A stretch of 64,000 nucleotides of DNA from Pseudomonas sp. GD04019 (GCF_029837695.1 NZ_JAOEEA010000001.1:372001-436000), one strand, 5' to 3'; positions 26,137 to 35,492 are shown, counted from the first letter of the stretch. Program-made: numbers and translations. The notes: generated by a model not told the origin, from the sequence alone.

Positions 26137-26718
26137 ATGGCTTTCGAATTGCCGCCGCTGCCGTATGAGAAAAACGCCCTCGAGCCGCACCTGTCCGCCG
26201 AGACCCTGGAATACCATCACGGCAAGCACCACAACGCCTACGTGGTGAACCTGAACAACCTGGTGCCGGGCACCGAGTTCGAAGGCAAGAGCCTGGAAGA
26301 GATCATCAAGACTTCCTCCGGCGGCGTGTTCAACAACGCCGCGCAGATCTGGAACCACACCTTCTACTGGAACTGCCTGTCGCCGAACGGCGGTGGCCAG
26401 CCGACCGGCGCCCTGGCCGATGCCATCAACGCCACCTTCGGTTCCTTCGACAAGTTCAAGGAAGAGTTCAGCAAGGTCTCCATCGGCACCTTCGGTTCCG
26501 GCTGGGGCTGGCTGGTGAAGAAGGCCGACGGCTCCCTGGCCCTGGCCAGCACCATCGGCGCCGGCTGCCCGCTGACCAGCGGCGACACCCCGCTGCTGAC
26601 CTGCGACGTGTGGGAACACGCCTACTACATCGACTACCGCAACCTGCGTCCGAAGTACGTCGAGGCGTTCTGGAACCTGGTCAACTGGGACTTCGTGGCA
26701 AAGAACTTCGCCGCCTGA
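26137..26718 (+). CDS. sodB: Superoxide dismutase [Fe], SodB
   Basis: A 193-residue iron superoxide dismutase, cytoplasmic, converting superoxide to hydrogen peroxide and oxygen. It begins [20 protein letters not shown]. Metal ligands are visible in the family positions: His in LEYHHGKHH, His in WNHTFYW, and Asp and His in CDVWEHAYY. The [20 protein letters not shown] and FGSGWGWLV segments mark the Fe rather than Mn type. AGGAGATAGACC is the ribosome site, and a strong terminator follows. It lies directly upstream of bifA, as in P. aeruginosa. Confidence 0.97.
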   Translation: MAFELPPLPYEKNALEPHLSAETLEYHHGKHHNAYVVNLNNLVPGTEFEGKSLEEIIKTSSGGVFNNAAQIWNHTFYWNCLSPNGGGQPTGALADAINATFGSFDKFKEEFSKVSIGTFGSGWGWLVKKADGSLALASTIGAGCPLTSGDTPLLTCDVWEHAYYIDYRNLRPKYVEAFWNLVNWDFVAKNFAA

Positions 26719-26740
26719 GTCGCCTCCAGCGTTCGCCAAA

Positions 26741-26765
26741 AGCCCGGCCTCTAGCCGGGCTTTTT
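26741..26765 (+). terminator. Intrinsic terminator of sodB
   Basis: AGCCCGGC and GCCGGGCT form the stem around a short CTCTA loop, followed by TTTTT. It lies 22 bases after the sodB stop. Confidence 0.9.
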
Positions 26766-26966
26766 CGTTGGCGCGCCCGGCGCCTTCTCGAGCGCCAATG
26801 CCCGCGGCTGACGACGAATGATTCGCATCGCCATCGCCGGCCATCGTCTCGCCGATGCAGGCCCGAAAAATATGGGATATGACGTAATGGCCCTTTGACG
26901 GCTCACGCGCATTTGCCAATACTCACAACGGTCATGAGCCTCCGGCGGCGAACAAGGAATACGCAT

Positions 26967-29030
26967 TTGAAGCTGGATCTGAAAAACAGCCTGTCACTGA
27001 AACTGCTGCGTGTTGTCCTGATGTCGGCATTGGTGGTCGGGGTAGTGCTGAGCTGCGGGCAGATCGTCTTCGACATCTACAAGACCCGCCAGGCCGTGGC
27101 CAGCGATGCCCAGCGCATCCTCGGCATGTTCCGCGACCCGTCCACCCAGGCCGTCTACAGTCTCGATCGCGAGATGGGCATGCAGGTCATCGAGGGCCTG
27201 TTCCAGCATGAGGCCGTGCGCTATGCCGCCATCGGCCACCCGAACGAACCGATGCTCGCCGAACGCTCCCGCGAGCTGCAGCCCTCCCCCAGCCGCTGGA
27301 TCACCGACCCGATCCTCGGCAAGGAACAGACCTTCACCACCCAGCTGGTCGGCAAGGGCCCGTACACCGAGTATTACGGCGATCTGACCATCACCCTGGA
27401 CACCGCCAGCTATGGCGAGAACTTCATCACCACCTCGGTGATCATCTTCGTCTCCGGCGTGCTGCGCGCCCTGGCCATGGCCCTGGTGCTGTACATGGTC
27501 TACCACTGGCTGCTGACCAAGCCCCTGTCGAAGATCATCGAGCACCTGACCCACATCAATCCGGACCGCCCCAGCGAGCACAAGCTGCCAATGCTGCGCG
27601 GCAACGAGAAGAACGAACTGGGGCTGTGGATCAACACCGCCAACCAGTTGCTGGAATCCATCGAGCGCAACACCCACCTGCGCCGCGAGGCCGAGAACAG
27701 CCTGCTGCGCATGTCGCAGTACGACTTCCTCACCGGCCTGCCCAACCGCCAGCAACTGCAGCAGCAGCTCGACCAGATCCTCGACGACGCCGGCCGCCTG
27801 CAGCGCCGCGTGGCCGTGCTGTGCGTCGGCCTGGACGACTTCAAGGGCATCAACGAACAGTTCAGCTACCAGACCGGCGACCAGCTGCTGCTGGCCCTGT
27901 CCGACCGCCTGCGCAGCCACAGCGGCCGCCTCGGCGCCCTGGCCCGCCTGGGTGGCGACCAGTTCGCCCTGGTCCAGGCCGACATCGAGCAGCCTTATGA
28001 GGCCGCGGAGCTGGCCCAGAGCATCCTCGACAGCCTGGACACCCCCTTCGCCCTGGAGCAGCAGGAAGTACGCCTGCGCGCCACCATCGGCATCACCCTA
28101 TTCCCGGAAGACGGCGACAGCACCGAGAAGCTGCTGCAGAAAGCCGAACAGACCATGACCCTGGCCAAGAGCCGTTCGCGCAACCGCTACCAGTTCTACA
28201 TCGCCAGCGTCGACAGCGAGATGCGTCGCCGCCGCGAGCTGGAGAAGGAACTGCGCGAAGCGCTCAGCCGCAACGAGATGCACCTGGTGTTCCAGCCGCA
28301 GGTCGACTACCGCGATCACCATGTTGTCGGCGTCGAAGCGCTGATCCGCTGGCAGCACCCGCAACACGGCTTCGTTCCGCCAGACCTGTTCATCCCGCTG
28401 GCCGAGCAGAACGGCACCATCATCGCCATCGGCGAATGGGTGCTGGACCAGGCCTGCCGCCAGCTGCGCGAATGGCACGACCAGGGCTTCAGCGACCTGC
28501 GCATGGCGGTCAACCTGTCCACCGTGCAGCTGCACCACGCCGAACTACCGCGCATGGTCAGCAACCTGCTGCAGGTCTATCGCCTGCCGGCACGCAGCCT
28601 GGAGCTGGAAGTCACCGAGACCGGCCTGATGGAAGACATCAGCACCGCTGCCCAGCACCTGCTCAGCCTGCGCCGCGCCGGCGCGCTGATCGCCATCGAC
28701 GACTTCGGTACCGGCTACTCCTCGCTGAGCTACCTGAAGAGTCTGCCGCTGGACAAGATCAAGATCGACAAGAGCTTCGTGCAGGACCTGCTGGATGACG
28801 AAGACGATGCCACCATCGTTCGCGCCATCATCCAGCTGGGCAAGAGCCTGGGCATGCAGGTGATCGCCGAGGGCGTGGAGACCGCCGAGCAGGAGGCCTA
28901 CATCATCGCCCAGGGCTGCAACGAGGGTCAGGGCTACCTGTACAGCAAACCTCTGCCGGCCCGCGAACTGACCCTCTACCTCAAGCAGGCCCGCCGCCTG
29001 AGCAACGCCAGCAACCCCGCTACCCTCTGA
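26967..29030 (+). CDS. bifA: BifA cyclic-di-GMP phosphodiesterase (degenerate GGDEF, active EAL)
   Basis: A 687-residue inner-membrane protein from the TTG at 26967, exactly the length I recall for P. aeruginosa BifA. AAGGAAT precedes the TTG, and the protein then starts KLDLKNSLSLKLLRVVLMSA. Membrane segments are at about 13-35 and 180-200. The GGDEF domain is degenerate, GGDQF at about residue 329. The EAL domain (E at about 455) keeps its catalytic set: EALIRW, NLS, ELEVTE, DDFGTGYSS and AEGVET. BifA lowers c-di-GMP and promotes swarming over biofilm. It follows sodB, as in P. aeruginosa. Confidence 0.92.
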   Translation: MKLDLKNSLSLKLLRVVLMSALVVGVVLSCGQIVFDIYKTRQAVASDAQRILGMFRDPSTQAVYSLDREMGMQVIEGLFQHEAVRYAAIGHPNEPMLAERSRELQPSPSRWITDPILGKEQTFTTQLVGKGPYTEYYGDLTITLDTASYGENFITTSVIIFVSGVLRALAMALVLYMVYHWLLTKPLSKIIEHLTHINPDRPSEHKLPMLRGNEKNELGLWINTANQLLESIERNTHLRREAENSLLRMSQYDFLTGLPNRQQLQQQLDQILDDAGRLQRRVAVLCVGLDDFKGINEQFSYQTGDQLLLALSDRLRSHSGRLGALARLGGDQFALVQADIEQPYEAAELAQSILDSLDTPFALEQQEVRLRATIGITLFPEDGDSTEKLLQKAEQTMTLAKSRSRNRYQFYIASVDSEMRRRRELEKELREALSRNEMHLVFQPQVDYRDHHVVGVEALIRWQHPQHGFVPPDLFIPLAEQNGTIIAIGEWVLDQACRQLREWHDQGFSDLRMAVNLSTVQLHHAELPRMVSNLLQVYRLPARSLELEVTETGLMEDISTAAQHLLSLRRAGALIAIDDFGTGYSSLSYLKSLPLDKIKIDKSFVQDLLDDEDDATIVRAIIQLGKSLGMQVIAEGVETAEQEAYIIAQGCNEGQGYLYSKPLPARELTLYLKQARRLSNASNPATL

Positions 29031-29107
29031 CCCTCCGTCGCGCCAAGCGCCGACGGAGTGGTGCGGCCTCTAGACTGCAGGCACACCTTTTCCGCCGCAG
29101 TCCCCAC

Positions 29108-29869
29108 ATGAAGTCAGCCCTCCTCCTGATCCTCATCCTGCTCCTGAGCAGCACCGCCACGGCCGAAGATTCGCCCTGCCGGCTCAAGGTTGGCTGGGAG
29201 GAATGGTTCCCGCTGATCCATCAACACGACGGTCAGCTCACCGGCAGCGAGTACCAGTTGCTGCTGCAACTGGCCAACGGCGCCGGCTGCAGCCTGGAGT
29301 TCATCGAAGTACCCTGGGCCCGTGCCCTGCAACTGCTCAAGCGCGGACAACTGGACATGCTCTACGGCGCCAGCCGCACCGCCGAGCGCGAGGCCTACGC
29401 CCAGTTCAGCCAGACCTACCGCCTGGAGCAGATGGTGCTGGTGGTACGGGTACCCGAGGGCAGCCAGCAACAAGACACCGGCGAGCTATCGCTGGTGGCC
29501 TGGCTGGCCGAGCACAGACCCGGCGGCCAGCCGCACATGCTCGGCCTGATCCGTGGCTTCTACTACGGCGACGCCCTGGAGCCGATAGTCCGCGATCCCG
29601 CCACCCGTGAGCAGCGCCTGGAAGTGCGCTGGGATCAGCAACTGCACCAGATGCTGATCCTGGGTCGCATCGACGGCTACCTGGTGGAGGCCAGCGTGGC
29701 CCGTGCCCAGCAAGCGGTCGGCGGCCAACCGATGCGCGTGTTCAACGTCAGCGAACACCCGGAAGAGCCCATGCACCTGATGTTCTCCCGCGAAGTCCCG
29801 CGCGCGGTGGTGGAACGCTTCGATAACGCCATACGTCTACAGCGAGAAGCCCCGGCAGTCCTCCACTGA
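29108..29869 (+). CDS. Solute-binding protein, SBP_bac_3 family
   Basis: A 253-residue periplasmic binding protein with a signal peptide (MKSALLLILILLLSSTATA). The mature part begins with CRLKVGWEEWFPLIHQ and has VPWARALQLLKRGQLDMLYG, typical of the stand-alone amino-acid-type receptors common in Pseudomonas. No ABC permease or ATPase is nearby. It is followed 16 bases later by an LEA2 lipoprotein gene. The ligand is unknown. Confidence 0.85.
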   Translation: MKSALLLILILLLSSTATAEDSPCRLKVGWEEWFPLIHQHDGQLTGSEYQLLLQLANGAGCSLEFIEVPWARALQLLKRGQLDMLYGASRTAEREAYAQFSQTYRLEQMVLVVRVPEGSQQQDTGELSLVAWLAEHRPGGQPHMLGLIRGFYYGDALEPIVRDPATREQRLEVRWDQQLHQMLILGRIDGYLVEASVARAQQAVGGQPMRVFNVSEHPEEPMHLMFSREVPRAVVERFDNAIRLQREAPAVLH

Positions 29870-29885
29870 CGCGAGACGTTCCCGC

Positions 29886-30353
29886 ATGCGCCAACGCTTG
29901 ATCCATGCCCTGCTGCTGATCCTCACCCTGACCAGCTGCGCCTCGCTCGCGCCGCGCGATCCGCTGCGGATCGATCTGGTCGGAATGGAGCCATTGCCGG
30001 CGCAGGGGATGGAGATGCACTTTGCCGTGGTGTTGCGGGTGCAGAACCCCAACGACAATCCCGTCGACTATGACGGCGTGGCCCTGAAACTGGACGTCAA
30101 TGGCCAGCCGCTGGCCAGCGGCGTGAGCGACCAGACGGGACAGGTGCCGCGTTATGGCGAGGCGCTGCTGCGGGTGCCGCTGAGCATTTCCGCGTTCTCG
30201 GTAATGCGCCAGGCCTGGGCGGCAGCCGGTTATCAGAATGGGCGCGACCTACCCTATGAGCTGAGCGGCAAGCTGGGCGGCGGACTGCTGGGTACCACCC
30301 GCTTCAGCGACGCCGGCACCCTGAACTGGCCGCAACCGGCCAGCACCCCGTGA
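29886..30353 (+). CDS. LEA type 2 family lipoprotein
   Basis: A 155-residue protein with a lipobox (LTLTSCASL; Cys at about residue 18), so probably anchored in the outer membrane. The body is a Water-stress/Hypersensitive-response (LEA2) domain with FAVVLRVQNPNDNPVDYDGV and VRVPLSISAF-like strands. Bacterial LEA2 proteins are linked to envelope stress and desiccation tolerance. It starts 16 bases after the solute-binding protein gene, so the two are likely cotranscribed. Confidence 0.85.
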   Translation: MRQRLIHALLLILTLTSCASLAPRDPLRIDLVGMEPLPAQGMEMHFAVVLRVQNPNDNPVDYDGVALKLDVNGQPLASGVSDQTGQVPRYGEALLRVPLSISAFSVMRQAWAAAGYQNGRDLPYELSGKLGGGLLGTTRFSDAGTLNWPQPASTP

Positions 30354-30426
30354 AGCACGCACCGGTCTTGTTGCAGGCAGTGCACCTGGCGTACACCCAA
30401 TAAGGTGCGCTCTCAAGGATGATCGC

Positions 30427-31326
30427 ATGCCCCTCGTCGCGCTGGTTTGCCTGGCTCTTTCAATGCTGATGGTGGGAGGCAACATCGCCATCGGAAAGGC
30501 CGTACTCGCTGACTTCCCCGTGTTCCTGTTCGCCTTCCTGCGCTTTCTCATCGCTTGCCTGGCGCTGGCCCCCGGAATGCTCAGCAGGCCGGTACGGCGC
30601 GGACTGGATCGTGGCGCAGCACGTGGTCTGTTCCTGCAATCCTTCTTCGGCTGCTTCCTGTTCAGCCTTTTCATGCTCTATGGCGTGACGCTGACCTCCG
30701 CCACCAGTGCCGGCATCATCACCAGTGCTACCCCCTGCCTGATCGCCTTGCTCGCCTGGTTGTGGCTGCGCGAACGGGTCGACACACGCAGTGCGCTGGC
30801 CATCGTGCTAGCGGTCGGAGGCATCGCTCTGCTCAATCTGCTGGAAGCTGACGGAGGCCGCGACAGCCTGTTGGGCAACCTGATGGTGCTGGGTGCAGTG
30901 TTGGCTGAGGCACTGTTCGCCATCTACTCACGATGGCTGTCGCTGCGTCTTCATCCCTGGGCCATGGCCTTCGGCGTCAATCTGGTCGGCCTGCTGCTGT
31001 TCCTCCCTCTGGCGCTGCCGCAGTTGCTGGCCTTCGATTGGCACACACCAACTGCTGCTACCTGGGGCTTGCTGATGTTCTATGCGATCACCGCGAGCGT
31101 GCTGTCCTTTCTCCTCTGGTATCGAGGTATACGCCAGGTACCGGCCAACATCGCCGGGCTGTTCACCGGCCTGATGCCAGTCAGCGCCGCTCTGGTTGCG
31201 GTTCTGGGGCTAGGCGAGAGCTTCGCGTTGAGCCACGCGCTGGGAATGTCGCTGGTGCTCGGTGCCATCCTGCTCGGCGCGTGGCGCCCGCGGAGCATAC
31301 GAGAGAGCCGGGCAACCGCCTCATGA
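30427..31326 (+). CDS. DMT family transporter
   Basis: A 299-residue ten-helix EamA-type permease. It begins MPLVALVCLALSMLMVGGNI (the AIGKA segment follows) and has TSATSAGIITSATPCLIALL, typical of this subfamily. The substrate is unknown. The ATG is preceded by CTCAAGGATGATCGC. Its stop overlaps the stop of the convergent YihY gene by six bases. Codon use is slightly less GC-biased than its neighbours by eye, a weak hint at recent transfer. Confidence 0.87.
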   Translation: MPLVALVCLALSMLMVGGNIAIGKAVLADFPVFLFAFLRFLIACLALAPGMLSRPVRRGLDRGAARGLFLQSFFGCFLFSLFMLYGVTLTSATSAGIITSATPCLIALLAWLWLRERVDTRSALAIVLAVGGIALLNLLEADGGRDSLLGNLMVLGAVLAEALFAIYSRWLSLRLHPWAMAFGVNLVGLLLFLPLALPQLLAFDWHTPTAATWGLLMFYAITASVLSFLLWYRGIRQVPANIAGLFTGLMPVSAALVAVLGLGESFALSHALGMSLVLGAILLGAWRPRSIRESRATAS

Positions 31327-32193
31327 CGCCTGCTTCTCGCCCGGCTCCTTGCCCTCGTGGGCGAGGTGCTCGATCACCGCATTGAGCTCGGCGCCGAGCA
31401 GCAGCACCGCCGAGGAGATGTACAGGTACAGCAGGAACACGATGATGGCGCCGATGCTGCCGTAGGTGGCGTTGTAGTCGGCGAAGTTCTGCGCGTAGTA
31501 GCCGAAGCCCAGCGAGGCGGCGATCCACACCACCACCGCCAGGATCGAGCCGGGAGTGATGAAGCGAAACTCCTGCTCCACGTCCGGCGCCAGGTAGTAC
31601 ACGGCGGCGACCACCAGCACCAGCATCAGCACCGCCAGCGGCCAGCGCAGCCACGCCCAGAGCAGCACCACCGTCTCCTCCAGCCCTACCTGCATGGCCA
31701 GCCAGTTCATCGCCTGCGGCCCGAGCACCATCAATGCCGCGGCCAGCAGCAGGGCGGCGGCGATGGCCAAGGTATAGAGCAGCGACAGCGGCACCAGCTT
31801 CCAGGCCGGGCGCCCGTCCTCCACGCCGTAGGCGCGGTTCATCGCCGCCATGGTCGAGCGCACCGCCGCCGACGAGGTCCACAGGGCCAGCAAGATACCG
31901 ATGGAGAACAACCCGACCTGCTGGGTCTGCAGCTGGGCGATCACCGGGTCGACCAGCCCCAGCGCATCCTGCGGCAGCACCAGCTCGGCCTGCTGGTGCA
32001 GCCAGTCGAAGATCGGCTGGGCATCCAGCACGCCGATCAGGGCGATGAGGAACAGTAGGAAGGGAAACAGCGAGAAGAACAGCTGGAACGCCAGCGCCGA
32101 GGCGTAGGTGGGCAGTTCGTCGTCGATGAAGTCGGTGGCGGTGTTGCGAACGATGGTCCACCAGGACACGCCGCGCAGGTCGATGAATGGCAT
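31321..32193 (-). CDS. YihY/BrkB family inner-membrane protein
   Basis: A 290-residue membrane protein of the YihY (UPF0761, BrkB) family with six predicted helices. Conserved text includes [40 protein letters not shown] and [20 protein letters not shown]. Proposed roles include transport or envelope function; none is firmly established. GGAG lies eight bases before the ATG at 32193. It is divergent from yjdM, whose start is 133 bases away. Confidence 0.9.
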   Translation of the reverse strand: MPFIDLRGVSWWTIVRNTATDFIDDELPTYASALAFQLFFSLFPFLLFLIALIGVLDAQPIFDWLHQQAELVLPQDALGLVDPVIAQLQTQQVGLFSIGILLALWTSSAAVRSTMAAMNRAYGVEDGRPAWKLVPLSLLYTLAIAAALLLAAALMVLGPQAMNWLAMQVGLEETVVLLWAWLRWPLAVLMLVLVVAAVYYLAPDVEQEFRFITPGSILAVVVWIAASLGFGYYAQNFADYNATYGSIGAIIVFLLYLYISSAVLLLGAELNAVIEHLAHEGKEPGEKQAS

Positions 32194-32325
32194 GGCTCCT
32201 CCGCATCCTCATGCTCTCCCTGCAAGGTGGGACGGCAGAGCAGCGCCATCGGTTCGACCAATCGCCCATGCCACGACAAAGCCCTATACAATCTGCGGCC
32301 TTTCCGCTCCGACCGAGGTACCGCC

Positions 32326-32667
32326 ATGAGCACCCTGCCACCCTGCCCGCACTGCGGCTCCGAATACACCTACGAGGATGGCAGCCAGCTGGTGTGCCCG
32401 GAATGCGCCCACGAGTGGTCGGCCGATGCGGCGCCGGAAGCCGGCGACGGTGAGCGCGTGATCAAGGACTCGGTGGGCAATCTGCTGCAGGACGGCGACA
32501 GCATCACCGTGATCAAGGATCTCAAGGTCAAGGGCACTTCGCTGGTGGTCAAGGTCGGCACCAAGGTGAAGAACATCCGCCTGTGCGGCGGCGACCACGA
32601 CATCGACTGCAAGATCGACGGCATCGGCCCGATGAAGCTCAAGTCCGAGTTCGTGCGCAAGGTGTGA
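32326..32667 (+). CDS. yjdM: YjdM/PhnA family zinc-ribbon protein
   Basis: A 113-residue cytoplasmic protein. The N-terminal zinc ribbon has [13 protein letters not shown]...CPECAHEW, four Cys in two CxxC pairs. The C-terminal domain has [19 protein letters not shown] followed by [14 protein letters not shown]. It is named phnA/yjdM by location in E. coli but is not shown to act in phosphonate use. ATG 32326 is chosen because the protein begins [11 protein letters not shown] there, as in homologues. Confidence 0.93.
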   Translation: MSTLPPCPHCGSEYTYEDGSQLVCPECAHEWSADAAPEAGDGERVIKDSVGNLLQDGDSITVIKDLKVKGTSLVVKVGTKVKNIRLCGGDHDIDCKIDGIGPMKLKSEFVRKV

Positions 32668-32672
32668 GAAGA

Positions 32673-32695
32673 AGGCCCGGCGCGAGGCCGGGCCT
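32673..32695. terminator. Hairpin downstream of yjdM
   Basis: AGGCCCGG and CCGGGCCT form an 8-bp stem with a 7-base loop just after the yjdM stop. No U-run follows on the plus strand, and it could serve both strands because a decayed gene ends here from the other side. Confidence 0.5.
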
Positions 32696-32699
32696 GGCA

Positions 32700-32993
32700 T
32701 CACTGCAGATTGCCCTTCAACCACTCGGCCTGGGCCTTCAGCGGCTCGGGCACAGCACCGAATGCGGGCCATTCGCCCCCGAGAACCAGTAGGCGCTCTG
32801 TCCCAGCGCGTTCTTCCAGGCCTGCGATTGCAGCTCTCCTCCGATTGCATAGTGCAGAAGCAGATGCGGCTTGTAGGCCCAGCGCTTGCCTGCACCTTTC
32901 ACGGAAAAGAACAGGTCCGGCGGAAAGCCTGAGTCGTACCTACCACTCGGCGTCCTTCAGCGTCTCGATGTTTTCTTCGGTGACTTCAGGCAT
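32700..32993 (-). pseudogene. Frameshifted gene of a conserved hypothetical protein
   Basis: On the minus strand GGAGGAAGCC precedes an ATG at 32993. The frame reads MPEVTEENIETLKDAEW and then meets a TAG. Shifting by one base gives a coherent middle (YDSGFPPDLFFSVKGAGKRW, then AYKPHLLLHYAIGGELQSQA and WKNALGQSAYWFSGANG). A second, opposite shift returns to the first frame and ends PAFGAVPEPLKAQAEWLKGN plus LQ and stop at 32700. An inserted base near 32940 and a missing base near 32775 explain this. The product family is unknown to me. A sequencing error cannot be excluded. Confidence 0.65.
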
Positions 32994-33155
32994 GACGGCT
33001 TCCTCCGTCTGTGCCAGCCCCGTACCGGCGATAGCTGCACGGTGCGTGTCGCTCGGGCCTGTCGCAAAGGCAAATCCTTCCTCCGGCGCGTGGGTCGACT
33101 AGGCTGAGATAAGCGGGGCGCGCAACGTGCCCCGGAGCGCCCAAGGGAGGCCAGC

Positions 33156-33881
33156 ATGCGCAGCCTTTCGCTCATTCTTCTCCTGCTTGTCAGCCCGCTG
33201 CTGGCCGCCGAAACCTGGCGGGTGGTTGGCGACGAACAGTTCGCCCCCTACAGCTTCGTCACCCAGGAAGACGACACGCCACGCGGGGTCGACGTGGACC
33301 TGGTCGAGGCAGTGATGAAGGAAGCCGGCGTCGCCTACAGCCTGCGCCTGTACCCCTGGGAGCGGGTCAAACGCATGCTCGAACGCAACGAGGCGGAAAT
33401 GGCCTTCCAGTTCGCCGGCACGCCCGAGCGCATGGCCCAGTACGAGTTGGTCGGGCCGATCCGCACCGGCTCCACCGTATTCATGACCAGCCACAAGATC
33501 AGCCTGCAGGACTGGAAGTCCCTGGACGACCTCACCCCGTTCGTCATCGGCCAGGTGCGCGGGTACGCCTACGAGTCCACCTTCGACAAGGCCGACCTGC
33601 GCCGCGATACCAGCGCGCAGAACCCGCGCCAGCTGGTGTCCATGCTGCTGGCCGGGCGCATCGACATCATCGTCGGCGACCGCACCCAGCTGCTGTATTT
33701 CATTCAGGAGCAACGCGCCCAGGAGCAGGTGCGCGTGCTGCCCACTGCGCTGGTGGAGATGCCGCGCTATGTGGCCTTCGCCAAGGGCGACAGCCAGCGT
33801 GCCAGGCAGTTTGGCGTAGCGCTGGAGAAGGTGCGGGCCAGCGGGGAACTGGAGAAGGTATTGCGCAAGTGGGAGGAGTGA
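33156..33881 (+). CDS. Solute-binding protein, SBP_bac_3 family
   Basis: A 241-residue periplasmic binding protein with a short signal peptide (MRSLSLILLLLVSPLLA, then AETWRVV). The fold begins WRVVGDEQFAPYSFVTQED and includes the usual RGVDVDLVEAVMKEAG and LYPWERVKRMLERNEAEMAF. This is the third solute-binding protein in the window without its own permease. It is convergent with the lipoprotein gene at 33885, and the ligand is unknown. Confidence 0.85.
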   Translation: MRSLSLILLLLVSPLLAAETWRVVGDEQFAPYSFVTQEDDTPRGVDVDLVEAVMKEAGVAYSLRLYPWERVKRMLERNEAEMAFQFAGTPERMAQYELVGPIRTGSTVFMTSHKISLQDWKSLDDLTPFVIGQVRGYAYESTFDKADLRRDTSAQNPRQLVSMLLAGRIDIIVGDRTQLLYFIQEQRAQEQVRVLPTALVEMPRYVAFAKGDSQRARQFGVALEKVRASGELEKVLRKWEE

Positions 33882-33884
33882 AAC

Positions 33885-34595
33885 TCACTGCACCGGCAGA
33901 AAATTGAGGAACAGCAGGCTCTGCGCGTAGTTCACCCCGAGGCGCCGGTAGCGTTCCTCAAGCACATGGGTGAGCAGGTCCAGGCGCGCGGTCATCTTGC
34001 CGAACTCCACCGCGTAGCTGAGGTTGCTGCCCTCGTTGGACAGCAGCAGCGGCCGGCCCTGGGCGTCGCGGCGCTGGGCGAGCATCCAGGCGGCCTTCTC
34101 GATATTGCGCGCGGCGTTGTAGATGAACTGGGCGTCGAAGGAGTCGGTCAGGTAGAACTCGGTGCGCCCGCCATGGGCGGTCACCAGCATGCTGCCCAGG
34201 GCATAGATGAAAGCGCCGACCCGGTCGCCCTGGAAGTCCGGCCCCAGCGAGTAACTGAGCGCCGCCACATCGCGCCGCCCCTTCAGCTGCGGCAACGGCT
34301 GGTTCTGCTCAATGGCCAGGTGGATCGCCTGCTCCGCCTCGGCCCGCGTGGTCAGGCCGGTCTTGCGCCATTCCTGCGGGTTGCGCTGGTACAGCTTGCT
34401 CATCAACTGGTACAGGCTGTTGAGGTTGTCGCGCATGGCCAGGGTCGCCATGCGGTCCACGTCGCTCTGCAGGAACTCGCCGGCCTGTGGCTCGCTGCTC
34501 TTGCTGACGATGGACTCGTGCGCCAGACGGCCGGAGCAACCGCCCAGGCCGAACACCAACAGCAGCGCCGCAACGGCGCAGACCAGCTTCGTCAT
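33885..34595 (-). CDS. Conserved hypothetical lipoprotein
   Basis: A 236-residue protein with a lipobox (FGLGGCSGR; Cys about residue 20) so probably membrane-anchored. The mature part is largely helical and contains ATLAMRDNLNSLYQLMSKLY followed by QRNPQEWRKTG, then SYSLGPDFQGDRVGAFIYAL and the conserved TEFYLTDSFDAQFIYNAARN. I do not recognise a named domain; similar proteins are annotated as hypothetical in Pseudomonas. The next gene on the other strand ends three bases away, convergent. Confidence 0.8.
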   Translation of the reverse strand: MTKLVCAVAALLLVFGLGGCSGRLAHESIVSKSSEPQAGEFLQSDVDRMATLAMRDNLNSLYQLMSKLYQRNPQEWRKTGLTTRAEAEQAIHLAIEQNQPLPQLKGRRDVAALSYSLGPDFQGDRVGAFIYALGSMLVTAHGGRTEFYLTDSFDAQFIYNAARNIEKAAWMLAQRRDAQGRPLLLSNEGSNLSYAVEFGKMTARLDLLTHVLEERYRRLGVNYAQSLLFLNFLPVQ

Positions 34596-35028
34596 CGGAT
34601 TGCCCCCGCTCTCCTACGAACCCTCGGCTAGCAGTAAAGCGCAAAAGCTGCCGCCGCACCGTGCGCCATGCCTCCACTGGGGAAGGCTTGCGCGAGGCCC
34701 ACTCCACGTCCGCAACCCGAGGCCACGATCGCCAATTAACTCCCCTGATCACAAACTGTTCGGCTGCGAGGACAGCAGCAACATGAAGGCGATCTGTCCG
34801 GGCACCGCCAAGCCCGAACCAGCGCGCGAGTACGCCTCCCGCACTCCATTGGGCCAGGGCGCAGCAACGCAGAAGCGCTGCCAGGCCAGCGCCACCCGCT
34901 GAGCCGCTATCGCGCCCCCCCATGAATCCGGCGTTTACACAGGATTTACACTGCCCCGCGCAATGCGCTGAACGAAGCGCAGTCGAAAGCTGTAACCGGA
35001 CGACCGGTTTCCCACAGGAGCTTCGACC
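34596..35028. other. 433-base gap with no recognisable gene
   Basis: This lies between a leftward lipoprotein gene and a rightward secreted-protein gene, so it must carry both promoters. I see A/T-rich runs near 34940-34960 (GTTTACACAGGATTTACA) that could be part of the rightward promoter, and no convincing coding frame, repeat or RNA structure. Confidence 0.6.
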
Positions 35029-35382
35029 ATGCTTTCGCGTATCCCCATCATCACTGGTCTGATTGCCAGCCTGTTCCTCGCTGGCGAGCAACAGGCCCAA
35101 GCAGCAGACGGCGGCGATGTGGCCATCGGTGTCGCCGCCGGCGCCATCATAGGCGGAGTGCTGGCCAGCCAGCGGCCGGTGCGGGTCTACGAGCCGGAGC
35201 CGGTGTACGCCCCGCCCCCCGTCGTCTATTACGAACCGCGCCCGGTCTACTACGAGCCCCGCCCGGTGTATTACCAACCGGCCCCGGTGTACTACGTGGC
35301 CGAGCCGCGCTACCACCACAAGCACTGGCGCAAGCACCACCGCCGCCATCACCACCATCACGGTCATGGCCGTCGCTGGTGA
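35029..35382 (+). CDS. Small secreted protein with Tyr-Pro repeats and a His-rich tail
   Basis: A 117-residue exported protein. A signal peptide (about 1-25, ending AQAA) is followed by a glycine-rich hydrophobic stretch (GVAAGAIIGGVLA). A central block then has repeats of the type YYEPRPVYYEPRPVYYQPAP, and the C-terminus is His/Arg-rich (HHKHWRKHHRRHHHHHGHGR). The tail could bind metals or polyanions; this is inference. AGGAGCTTCGACC is a good ribosome site, and a strong terminator follows, so it is a real stand-alone gene. The family is common in Pseudomonas but uncharacterised. Confidence 0.8.
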   Translation: MLSRIPIITGLIASLFLAGEQQAQAADGGDVAIGVAAGAIIGGVLASQRPVRVYEPEPVYAPPPVVYYEPRPVYYEPRPVYYQPAPVYYVAEPRYHHKHWRKHHRRHHHHHGHGRRW

Positions 35383-35387
35383 ACCAG

Positions 35388-35411
35388 GAAGCCCCGCCCA
35401 TGCGGGGCTTC
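35388..35411 (+). terminator. Intrinsic terminator after the His-rich protein
   Basis: GAAGCCCCGC pairs with GCGGGGCTTC around a CCAT loop, followed by TTCATTC. The 10-bp GC-rich stem lies six bases after the stop. Confidence 0.85.
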
Positions 35412-35492
35412 TTCATTCAGGGGCCGTGAGTTGTGCCGCGAGCGGCGAATGCGCTAGGTTCGCTCCCCCGCCAATCCAATGGATGGATGCCC

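Noticed and set aside
30427..31326. Horizontal transfer of the DMT gene
   Set aside because: The composition difference is slight and there are no repeats, integrase or tRNA next to it, so this is not reported as a finding.
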